Shown here: piece by piece, positions 18,617 to 25,822 of the stretch
Numbering within the stretch: position 1 is the first letter of the stretch
How the letters are laid out: each line of letters begins with the position of its first letter
Assembly: GCF_019740315.1 (NCBI RefSeq)
Contig: NZ_JAHXZR010000014.1
Location: 1 to 64,000, forward strand
Reading direction: 5' to 3'
Length of the DNA stretch: 64,000 bases
Origin: Oceanobacter mangrovi
GTDB taxonomy: Bacteria > Pseudomonadota > Gammaproteobacteria > Pseudomonadales > Oceanobacteraceae
Program-made: the position numbers and the translations under genes
The notes under the pieces: generated by a model
Database searches by the model: none
The model's input: the letters and a program-made list of their open reading frames with translations, nothing else
Told to the model about the DNA's origin: nothing

Positions 18617-19003
18617 TCACTGTTCAACGAACAAAGGATGAATATTGTTTTTATTGAATTTCAGGACCGGATCCAGCTCGGTCATTTCAAAGGAAATCTG
18701 CACATAGTGCTCGTCGGTAATCGGCTTCATCCATTCGCAGAGGATGTCGAAGACGTTTTTGGCGACCTCTTTTTTCAGCTCCATGTCACGGCCATGGCCG
18801 ATCTTGAGACTGAGGTTGAGGTAGCCAAAATCTTCGCGGCCGTCCGCCACCCGGTAGTCGTAACAACGGATGGCGCGGCTGCGCACCCCCCCAATCGGGA
18901 ATGCGCCGGTCGATACCACGTAGTCGTGCAGAGCCTTGAAGAGCGGCTGGAACTCCAGCAGCTCATGCAGGTTGTCTGAATAATCGACGACGAAGTGTGG
19001 CAT
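18617..19003 (-). CDS. hpaF: 5-carboxymethyl-2-hydroxymuconate isomerase HpaF
   Basis: A 128-residue enzyme converting 5-carboxymethyl-2-hydroxymuconate to 5-oxopent-3-ene-1,2,5-tricarboxylate. It begins MPHFVVDYSDN, giving the N-terminal catalytic proline of the tautomerase superfamily, and has the CHMI stretch GGVRSRAIRCYDYRVADG. The length fits E. coli HpaF/HpcD. It starts 3 bp after the hpaE stop. Confidence 0.93.
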   Translation of the reverse strand: MPHFVVDYSDNLHELLEFQPLFKALHDYVVSTGAFPIGGVRSRAIRCYDYRVADGREDFGYLNLSLKIGHGRDMELKKEVAKNVFDILCEWMKPITDEHYVQISFEMTELDPVLKFNKNNIHPLFVEQ

Positions 19004-19006
19004 GGC

Positions 19007-20470
19007 TTACACGCCCCACTTTGGAATGTGGTGAGAACCCATGGAGATACAGACGTTCTTCGGTTCACAGAACACTTCGAAGCTGTAATCGCCACCTTCA
19101 CGGCCAGTACCGGAACCTTTCACACCACCGAACGGGGTACGCAGGTCACGGACGTTCTGAGCATTTACAAACATCATGCCGGCTTCCACTTCGCGGGCGA
19201 TGCGATGCACCTTGCCGACATCCTGGGTCCACAGGTAAGACGCCAGACCGTACTCGTTGTCGTTAGCCATCTTGATGACGTCGGCTTCATCCTTGAACGG
19301 AATCAGCACCGCCACCGGGCCAAAGATTTCTTCCTGGGCAATACGCATGCTGTTGGTCACATCACGGAACGCCGTTGGACGCACGAAGTGGCCACCCTGC
19401 AGGTGTGCTGGCAGCTCGTGAACCGGTTTCTCAGGGCCACCGGCAATCAGCCTGGCACCTTCTTCCATACCGATCTTGATGTAACCGGTTACCTTCTCCC
19501 AATGAGACTGGGAAATCAGCGAACCCACCTGGGTGTTCATGTCAGTTGGATCACCAACACGGACCTTGTTGGCGCGCGCGGCGAAGTCATCACAGAACTT
19601 GTCGTAGATGGTTTCCTGCACAAAGATACGGGAACCGGCAGTACAACGTTCACCGTTGATGGAGAAGATGCCGAATACTGCTGCGTCCAGCGCACGCTCG
19701 TAGTCACAGTCATCGAAGATCATTACCGGTGACTTGCCGCCCAGTTCCATCGAGAACTTTTTCAGGCCAGCGTTGGCAATGATGTGTTTACCGGTCGCCG
19801 TACCACCGGTGAAGGAAATCGCGTTCACATTTGGATCAGTGATCAGGGCGTTACCCGTGGTGCCACCGAAGCCATGAACAATGTTGAAAACACCGGCAGG
19901 AATACCTGCTTCCAGTGCCAGCTTGCCAAGGAAGTCGGTCGTCAGCGGCGACAGTTCAGACTGCTTCATTACCGCGGTATTACCCAGCGCCAGACACGGA
20001 GCGGTTTTCCAGGTACCGGTCATGAACGGCACGTTCCATGGCGAAATCAACGCACAGACACCGGTTGGCTGATAGAGGGTGTAGTTCAGCATCTGATCAT
20101 CCATTGGATAGGTATGACCATTCATCTGCTTGGCTTTTTCAGCAAAGAAGTAGAAGTTGTTGGCAGCGCGAGGCACCAGCGCATTGCGGGTCTGGTACAG
20201 CGGCAGACCGGTATCTGCGGTTTCCAGAGCAGACAGCTCTTCCACGTTGTCAGCGATCAGATCACCCAGTTTCTCAATGATCTTGGAACGCTTGGCAACT
20301 GGCATGTTAGCCCAGGCCGGGAAGGCATCTTTGGCCGCCTGGGTTGCTTCAGCTACCTGTTCCGGAGAAGCGTGAGCGACTTCTGCCAGCACCTCGCCAG
20401 TTGCCGGGTTGACGGTTTCGAAGGTCTCTTTGCTTTCAACCCATTTGCCGTTAATCAGATTCTTGATCAT
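19007..20470 (-). CDS. hpaE: 5-carboxymethyl-2-hydroxymuconic semialdehyde dehydrogenase HpaE
   Basis: A 487-residue NAD-dependent aldehyde dehydrogenase that oxidises the ring-cleavage product of homoprotocatechuate. Catalytic elements: ISPWNVPFM, FTGGTATGKHI, MELGGKSPVMIF (general-base Glu) and NGERCTAGSRIFVQ (nucleophile Cys). Length and tandem location with hpaF support HpaE over other ALDHs. It is the first gene of the minus-strand operon and lies behind a promoter with two HpaR-type palindromes. Confidence 0.93.
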   Translation of the reverse strand: MIKNLINGKWVESKETFETVNPATGEVLAEVAHASPEQVAEATQAAKDAFPAWANMPVAKRSKIIEKLGDLIADNVEELSALETADTGLPLYQTRNALVPRAANNFYFFAEKAKQMNGHTYPMDDQMLNYTLYQPTGVCALISPWNVPFMTGTWKTAPCLALGNTAVMKQSELSPLTTDFLGKLALEAGIPAGVFNIVHGFGGTTGNALITDPNVNAISFTGGTATGKHIIANAGLKKFSMELGGKSPVMIFDDCDYERALDAAVFGIFSINGERCTAGSRIFVQETIYDKFCDDFAARANKVRVGDPTDMNTQVGSLISQSHWEKVTGYIKIGMEEGARLIAGGPEKPVHELPAHLQGGHFVRPTAFRDVTNSMRIAQEEIFGPVAVLIPFKDEADVIKMANDNEYGLASYLWTQDVGKVHRIAREVEAGMMFVNAQNVRDLRTPFGGVKGSGTGREGGDYSFEVFCEPKNVCISMGSHHIPKWGV

Positions 20471-20530
20471 GACGGTATGCCTTTTTCTTGTTTGGTATGA
20501 CAGCTGTTCGGCGAGGGACGCCAGACATCG

Positions 20531-20573
20531 TTAATATATTAAGCAAGATATTTAACATATTAACCATTGTCAA
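20531..20573 (-). promoter_or_regulatory. hpaE promoter with two HpaR-type operators
   Basis: On the minus strand the -35 TTGACA (20568-20573) and -10 TATCTT (20545-20550) are separated by exactly 17 bp. The spacer contains TTAATATGTTAA (20552-20563), and the perfect palindrome TTAATATATTAA (20531-20542) follows the -10. The layout is the same as at the hpaD promoter (36213-36257), and the 20531 palindrome is identical to one upstream of hpaG (28684). Repression by HpaR (35441-35944) is inferred. Confidence 0.75.
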
Positions 20574-20731
20574 CAAACGGTTCGCAAAGCTGTTTTATGA
20601 AACAAGCATCAGGAAGGTTGATAGCACCCGGTAGATAGCAATAAAGAATCAGAAATCAATCAATAAAACTGTCAGGCAGTGTCGGTTTTTGGCACTATCC
20701 AAAGTATTCAACAAGGAACGTTTGACGCGAT

Positions 20732-21736
20732 ATGAACGCCACAGAACTGCAAGACTACCTGCAAGTCATTATCGAGAACCGTCTGCATCAAGCGGTGATG
20801 CTGTGGGGTAAGCCGGGGATCGGTAAGTCCTCCATCGTGCGTAGCCTCTGTGAACAAAACACACTGCAGTTTATCGACGTGCGTTTGAGCCAGTTAATGC
20901 CCAGTGACCTTCGCGGGATTCCAGTGCCGGATCAGAAAATGACCCACTGGTATCCCCCGGCATTTCTGCCGCAGCAAGGCGAAGGCATCCTGTTTATGGA
21001 TGAAATCAATATGGCTCCGCCCGCACTGCAAGGGGTGGCCCAACAGTTGGTATTGGACAGACAAGTGGGTGACTACCGCCTGCCCGATGGCTGGCTGGTT
21101 TGGGCAGCAGGGAACCGCAGTACCGACCGCGCTGCGGTTTACGATATGCCCGCACCGCTTGCCAACCGATTTATCCACCTGACTCTGAACGAATCGGTCA
21201 ATGACTTCCGCGCCTATGCACTGTCCACTGGATTGCATCCAGACGTGATCGGCTTTGTCAGTTTTCGCAGTGATCTGCTGCACAAGATGCACCCGACCAA
21301 CCCGGCATGGCCATCACCACGCAGCTGGGAGATGGCTGCTCGTTTGCACCAGATCGGTTTGTCGATCGAGTCCGCTGTCGGTGATGCCTGCGCACTGGAA
21401 TTTCATGCCTTCTGCCGTCTGCAACACGATTTGCCAGACATGGAAGCCATTCTTAAAGGCACATCTACTGCGGAATTTCCGCAAGAACCCTCATTACGCT
21501 ATGCACTGATCTGCCACCTGATCAGCCGATCAGAAAAAAGCCAACAAGCCGTGCATTGTTTTGAGTGGCTGATAACGCAAGCAAGCTCCGAGTGGATTCA
21601 GATGTTTGTCTCTGAACTGGTGCCTGTTCTGAAGCAGCGCAAGCAATACTCTGCCTTCACCAAAAACATTATTGGCAACGAAAAAGCGCGACAGTATCTG
21701 ACGCTATTTGCAGGGTTAATGATGGAACTTGAATGA
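20732..21736 (+). CDS. MoxR-type AAA+ ATPase
   Basis: A 334-residue AAA+ ATPase. Walker A is GKPGIGKSS (residues 26-34) and Walker B ILFMDEIN with Asp90-Glu91. The sensor-1 region is in WLVWAAGNRSTD and the arginine-finger region in PAPLANRFIHL. MoxR ATPases remodel protein complexes, usually with a VWA-domain partner. The next gene encodes such a partner, followed by two large repeat proteins. The operon lies divergent to hpaE but has no visible link to HPA metabolism. The cellular target is unknown. Confidence 0.88.
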   Translation: MNATELQDYLQVIIENRLHQAVMLWGKPGIGKSSIVRSLCEQNTLQFIDVRLSQLMPSDLRGIPVPDQKMTHWYPPAFLPQQGEGILFMDEINMAPPALQGVAQQLVLDRQVGDYRLPDGWLVWAAGNRSTDRAAVYDMPAPLANRFIHLTLNESVNDFRAYALSTGLHPDVIGFVSFRSDLLHKMHPTNPAWPSPRSWEMAARLHQIGLSIESAVGDACALEFHAFCRLQHDLPDMEAILKGTSTAEFPQEPSLRYALICHLISRSEKSQQAVHCFEWLITQASSEWIQMFVSELVPVLKQRKQYSAFTKNIIGNEKARQYLTLFAGLMMELE

Positions 21737-21764
21737 GTTCACCAGAACAACAAGGACCAGCCAC

Positions 21765-23102
21765 ATGCCCCCTTTACAGAACAATCTGGATGATCTCTGG
21801 ACTCGCTTTGTACTGATGCTGCGCAAGCAGCATCCTTTTCTGGCCAGTCTGGCCATGTTCGCCCGTTTTGAGCCAGACAATCAGGTTCACATCGCAGAAA
21901 CGGCAGGCCAGACGTTACAAGTGGACCCCGGGTTTTTAAGCTCTCTGCCACGACCGGAACAAACCAGCTACCTGTTACACCAGCTGCTGCACCTGGCGCT
22001 GAACCACCAGCAACGAATGGGAGAACGAGAGCAATCCCGCTGGAATGAAGCCGCCGACATTGTTGTAAACCAGATCATCCGTGAGACCACCCGCTTTCCG
22101 GCAGCCCCTCGAACATACTTCGAGACTGGCTTTGCCGGCTATTCGGTTGAAGAGGTTTATCAATTACTGCCGCCAGTTAATAAGAACTGCCAAAGTACAG
22201 AATCGGCACCCAACCACCAGCCTTCAGTCCCCCAACAATCCACTTCCTCAAACACGAACACTGAAGGAGGCTCAGATACGAACAAGCCAGGCTCGGACAA
22301 CATGGATGGAGATGGAACACCCCATCACGACCTGTTGCGCGAGCCTTCTGTCGGCTTGCAGCAGCAAAGCACAAATAGCCACAACTACTGGCGCGGCGCG
22401 CTGGCAACAGTACAACAGCTGGCAAACGACCAGATAGCCATCGGCCAGGCGGAACAGAATGCCAGCCACCTACCTGCCGGAGTACTACCCGGAGATACCA
22501 CTTCGTCGTTAGCTATCGAGCTTGAAATTCTGCGCGAGGACAGCCTCGACTGGCGCGCCATGCTGCGCCACTACATGATTCCCTCACGCAACGATTACGT
22601 CGAGTTTGACCCCAGATTGCTGCATCAAGGTTTGCATCTGGAATACCTGCAATCCGAGCAGTTGCGCGTCGACATCATTATTGACACCAGCGGTTCCATT
22701 GAACGCGATCAGCTATCGAGTTTTATGAACGAGGTGGTAGCCATTCTGAACAGCCACCCGGATATCATTGCCCAGTTGTTTTACATCGATGTGGAACTCA
22801 ACGGCCCACACCTGTTGCAACGCAATCAGCCCCTGCCTCAACCGGTCGGTGACGGTGGCACCAGCTTTGTGCCCTACTTCAATTTTCTGGCAACCGAGTA
22901 CAGCCTGCTGGAGCGTCCTTCGGTCGCGATCTATTTCACGGATGGCTTTGGAGAATTTCCCGCCGAACCACCAGATATTGACGTGTTATGGGTAGTGCCT
23001 CCTCGCTCATTCGACCAGGCACAATATCTGTACTGCTTGACTGAAAGAAACCCCAACCGCCCCCTGTTTCCATTTGGGGTCAAAGTCGATTTAAAGGACT
23101 AA
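21765..23102 (+). CDS. DUF2201-type metallopeptidase-like/VWA-like partner of MoxR
   Basis: About 445 residues. The N-terminal part resembles the putative metallopeptidase domain of DUF2201 (LLHQLLHLALNH at 71-81, then WNEAADIVVNQII). The zinc motif reads HQLLH instead of HExxH, so the catalytic Glu is replaced by Gln. A Ser/Thr/Asn/Gln-rich linker (about 140-205) follows. The C-terminal VWA-like domain has the metal-binding DTSGS near residue 307 and GDGGTSF further on. I chose ATG 21765 (AAGGAC upstream) over a TTG at 21729 that overlaps the ATPase gene. It is the expected adaptor of the MoxR ATPase. Confidence 0.8.
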   Translation: MPPLQNNLDDLWTRFVLMLRKQHPFLASLAMFARFEPDNQVHIAETAGQTLQVDPGFLSSLPRPEQTSYLLHQLLHLALNHQQRMGEREQSRWNEAADIVVNQIIRETTRFPAAPRTYFETGFAGYSVEEVYQLLPPVNKNCQSTESAPNHQPSVPQQSTSSNTNTEGGSDTNKPGSDNMDGDGTPHHDLLREPSVGLQQQSTNSHNYWRGALATVQQLANDQIAIGQAEQNASHLPAGVLPGDTTSSLAIELEILREDSLDWRAMLRHYMIPSRNDYVEFDPRLLHQGLHLEYLQSEQLRVDIIIDTSGSIERDQLSSFMNEVVAILNSHPDIIAQLFYIDVELNGPHLLQRNQPLPQPVGDGGTSFVPYFNFLATEYSLLERPSVAIYFTDGFGEFPAEPPDIDVLWVVPPRSFDQAQYLYCLTERNPNRPLFPFGVKVDLKD

Positions 23103-23106
23103 GAAA

Positions 23107-25806
23107 ATGACGATTGATTTGCTCAGACAATCACTACAAGCCCCGGATGAAGAGCTCGAATATGATGGTGGTTGGGGAGATAAATACCCGGCTAATGGAT
23201 TCTGGCGGCAAGTAGAAAATCAACAACAACTGAAAGAGGCGCTGGCGACTGTTGAAGCAATTAACCACGTTGATTTTTGTGTGATTGAGCAGTGCCTGCT
23301 ATCGCCGCAGTGCCAAGAATGGTTCATTGCCTGGGTATTTATTCTGCGCAAGCACCTCACCACCGATCAATGCTTTCAGTTACTAAGCCATCCCAATGCC
23401 CCCGGCTCTCTGGTCGAACTCACTATGATTTTCGAATCAGAACTTATCGACTCAGGAGCAGCGGCAGCCAGGAAGTTTGTTGAATCCGCTCACACCCACC
23501 ACCAAGACATTGACGATGAAATCAATAAGATCACCAGAAGAAGCAAAGAAGCCCGTCCCAGTCAGGTCATCGGGTTTAAAAACATCGAACACGTACTGTT
23601 TTACAGCAATGGGTTAAGAGGTTTGAGAAAACTTTTCAGGGATTCCTCAACCCCGATCAAGACCTATCCCCCGGAAAGCCTGCTAAACGATATGCTGACT
23701 AGTCTTGAAGAAAAATGCATCGCCGATGACCTGAAGATTTTCCTGCAGTTGGCAACCGAGCTTCAACCACAGCATCTTGAGCAAATGGCCGACTCGAAAC
23801 ACTGGCACTTGCGACTGGCCGTGGCCCAGTCCTCAAGCGCCTCCGGTGAACTACTCAAAAAACTTGCCAAAGACGGCAGCAAAAAGGTTCGGGAAGCAGC
23901 ATCAATTAGCGCTCAATTGTCCGCAAGACAGTCCCAACCACAAAAGACAAATAACCAGCAAGCAACTGCTCCAGACTTTAACCTTCGATTAATGCAGAAG
24001 GCCGTACCGGTAGAGCAGCTACGGGAAATTGCACAAGCTGGCTCGGCTCTATCTGCCTGTGCTGCCACCTTGCATAGCAACAGCACCATCGATGTGATTC
24101 ATGCCGCCGAAAGTCGCGACTTACCTGAATGGGCTCAACTCGGCATCGCCAGATCCACAGATTCAAAGGAACGCATTGAGTCACTGCTGAAGGGTGCCAG
24201 CAAGTTCATCAGGATTGCACTAGCAGCCAACCCCGTACTGACTAAACAACAGGCTTTACAGTTGCTCGGTGATGACTGGTGCAACGCCATTATCGCCAAC
24301 CGATTTATCGACGATCCAGAGGTTCTGGATTCAATTACCGAACCAGAAAAGTGGCCAGAGATGCTGGCGACCTTGCGTAATCCCGACACTAAAGCCAAAC
24401 AGCTGCAAACACTCTTTTATGAAAAAGACTTCAGATTTGAAATCATGGGCCGCTTAATCGCGCGCCATCCTAACTGCCCAAAAATCTTTTACAAACGTTT
24501 GGCGGCATACTGCCCCGAGGATCTGAAACAAAACCCAGCCTACGCCCTGTCGATGCTGGAAAGTGGTATAGCGGTAGTTCCCCAACCGCTTCGGCCAAAC
24601 TCAATTTGTCCAGACCAGGACAGTGATGACAGCTATGAAATGGCGATCACTGATGCCTTGAATCGTTATGCAAATGACGACGCCCTGATCCGCCGGATTG
24701 CCGGTTCAAGAGCTCTCAACCCTAACGAAGCCAACCGGCTGGCCATCACTGACGATATCCATATTCACAATCGCATCCTGCGAAAAGACACGCCAGTTTG
24801 CAGCGAATTTATCTATCGCCTGATCGCTACAACCGGAACGCCGCTACAACGTAAACAACTGGCGTCACTGAAATTGAAGCGGGTGTACACACAGCTATTG
24901 CGGGAATTAACCAGCGACAAGGACAGCTCAGTACGGCAGGCCGCTGGCAAACAAGCAACAAAGAGAGGACTGGCCTCTGCCCAAACACCCGATAAAACCA
25001 GCCTCCGTACCCTGGGCAACAAGGCCGCACGTATCGACCTGGCTAAAACCAGCAGCGACCCTGACATTCTGCACATGCTGTGTGGAGACAAGGTGCTGGA
25101 TGTTCGCCGGGCACTGGCCAAACATCAGCAGGCGTTACCTTTTTCCTGTCTGGAAAAACTACTGACCGATAGCGACGACCAAGTCGTCGACAGTGCTTTT
25201 TGGATACTGGATCGAATGATGAGTTCGCCAACGCCACCATCTCGGAATCAACTGCAAGCAGCCATCATCCAGATTCTTGAAAACAAGGACTTTTCTCCAG
25301 GCTTGAAATCCATGGTGCTGAAGTATTGCGACAATGCCCCATTGCTTGAAGCCATGTTAGAGCAAAAAGAAATTCGAAGATTTGCTCGACCCAAAAGTGG
25401 TAGCCATGTCCTGCTGTACAAAACCTTTTTGGACATCCAGAGCGCAGACGAATCGTTCTGGCTGTTACAGCATGAAAATGTACCGGCTGAAATCATCGAG
25501 CAGCTGGCGACTCAAGCTCAGGATCCGACCAGCATGCTCAAAAAACATATCGGTGAAAGTCATGGTACCTCCGTCAGCTCCCTGATCTACCTGATCAAGC
25601 ATCACCCCAACCTGCTCGCTCACTGCTCACTGCAGAAAGCCATCGATCATGCCAACCGAAACAGCCACATGGACTTTGCTGATGCTCTGAAGTCGGAACC
25701 ATTTCTACAGCCGTTCAAGGATTTTCAGGCACAGCTTCAAAACCCCAAAGACCAGCAGTTATTACAGCAACTGATCGATGAGGCAGAACAACCTGAAACG
25801 GTTTGA
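23107..25806 (+). CDS. Giant variant leucine-rich/HEAT-like repeat protein 1
   Basis: An 899-residue, mostly helical protein with no signal peptide or membrane span. Segments such as HLRLAVAQSSSASGELLKKL then DGSKKVREAAS, and DKDSSVRQAAGKQATKRGL, follow the alternating pattern of LRV/HEAT alpha-solenoids, in which short helices flank VR..a motifs. It begins 4 bp after the VWA gene. It is paralogous to the next gene over most of its length; both share LPEWAQLGIAR, LIALAANP-like and TLGNKAARIDLAK blocks. Base composition is more A/T-rich than the hpa genes. The function is unknown; it probably binds a protein or nucleic-acid ligand for the MoxR-VWA pair. Confidence 0.7.
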   Translation: MTIDLLRQSLQAPDEELEYDGGWGDKYPANGFWRQVENQQQLKEALATVEAINHVDFCVIEQCLLSPQCQEWFIAWVFILRKHLTTDQCFQLLSHPNAPGSLVELTMIFESELIDSGAAAARKFVESAHTHHQDIDDEINKITRRSKEARPSQVIGFKNIEHVLFYSNGLRGLRKLFRDSSTPIKTYPPESLLNDMLTSLEEKCIADDLKIFLQLATELQPQHLEQMADSKHWHLRLAVAQSSSASGELLKKLAKDGSKKVREAASISAQLSARQSQPQKTNNQQATAPDFNLRLMQKAVPVEQLREIAQAGSALSACAATLHSNSTIDVIHAAESRDLPEWAQLGIARSTDSKERIESLLKGASKFIRIALAANPVLTKQQALQLLGDDWCNAIIANRFIDDPEVLDSITEPEKWPEMLATLRNPDTKAKQLQTLFYEKDFRFEIMGRLIARHPNCPKIFYKRLAAYCPEDLKQNPAYALSMLESGIAVVPQPLRPNSICPDQDSDDSYEMAITDALNRYANDDALIRRIAGSRALNPNEANRLAITDDIHIHNRILRKDTPVCSEFIYRLIATTGTPLQRKQLASLKLKRVYTQLLRELTSDKDSSVRQAAGKQATKRGLASAQTPDKTSLRTLGNKAARIDLAKTSSDPDILHMLCGDKVLDVRRALAKHQQALPFSCLEKLLTDSDDQVVDSAFWILDRMMSSPTPPSRNQLQAAIIQILENKDFSPGLKSMVLKYCDNAPLLEAMLEQKEIRRFARPKSGSHVLLYKTFLDIQSADESFWLLQHENVPAEIIEQLATQAQDPTSMLKKHIGESHGTSVSSLIYLIKHHPNLLAHCSLQKAIDHANRNSHMDFADALKSEPFLQPFKDFQAQLQNPKDQQLLQQLIDEAEQPETV

Positions 25807-25822
25807 ACAAGGAGTGACTGAC

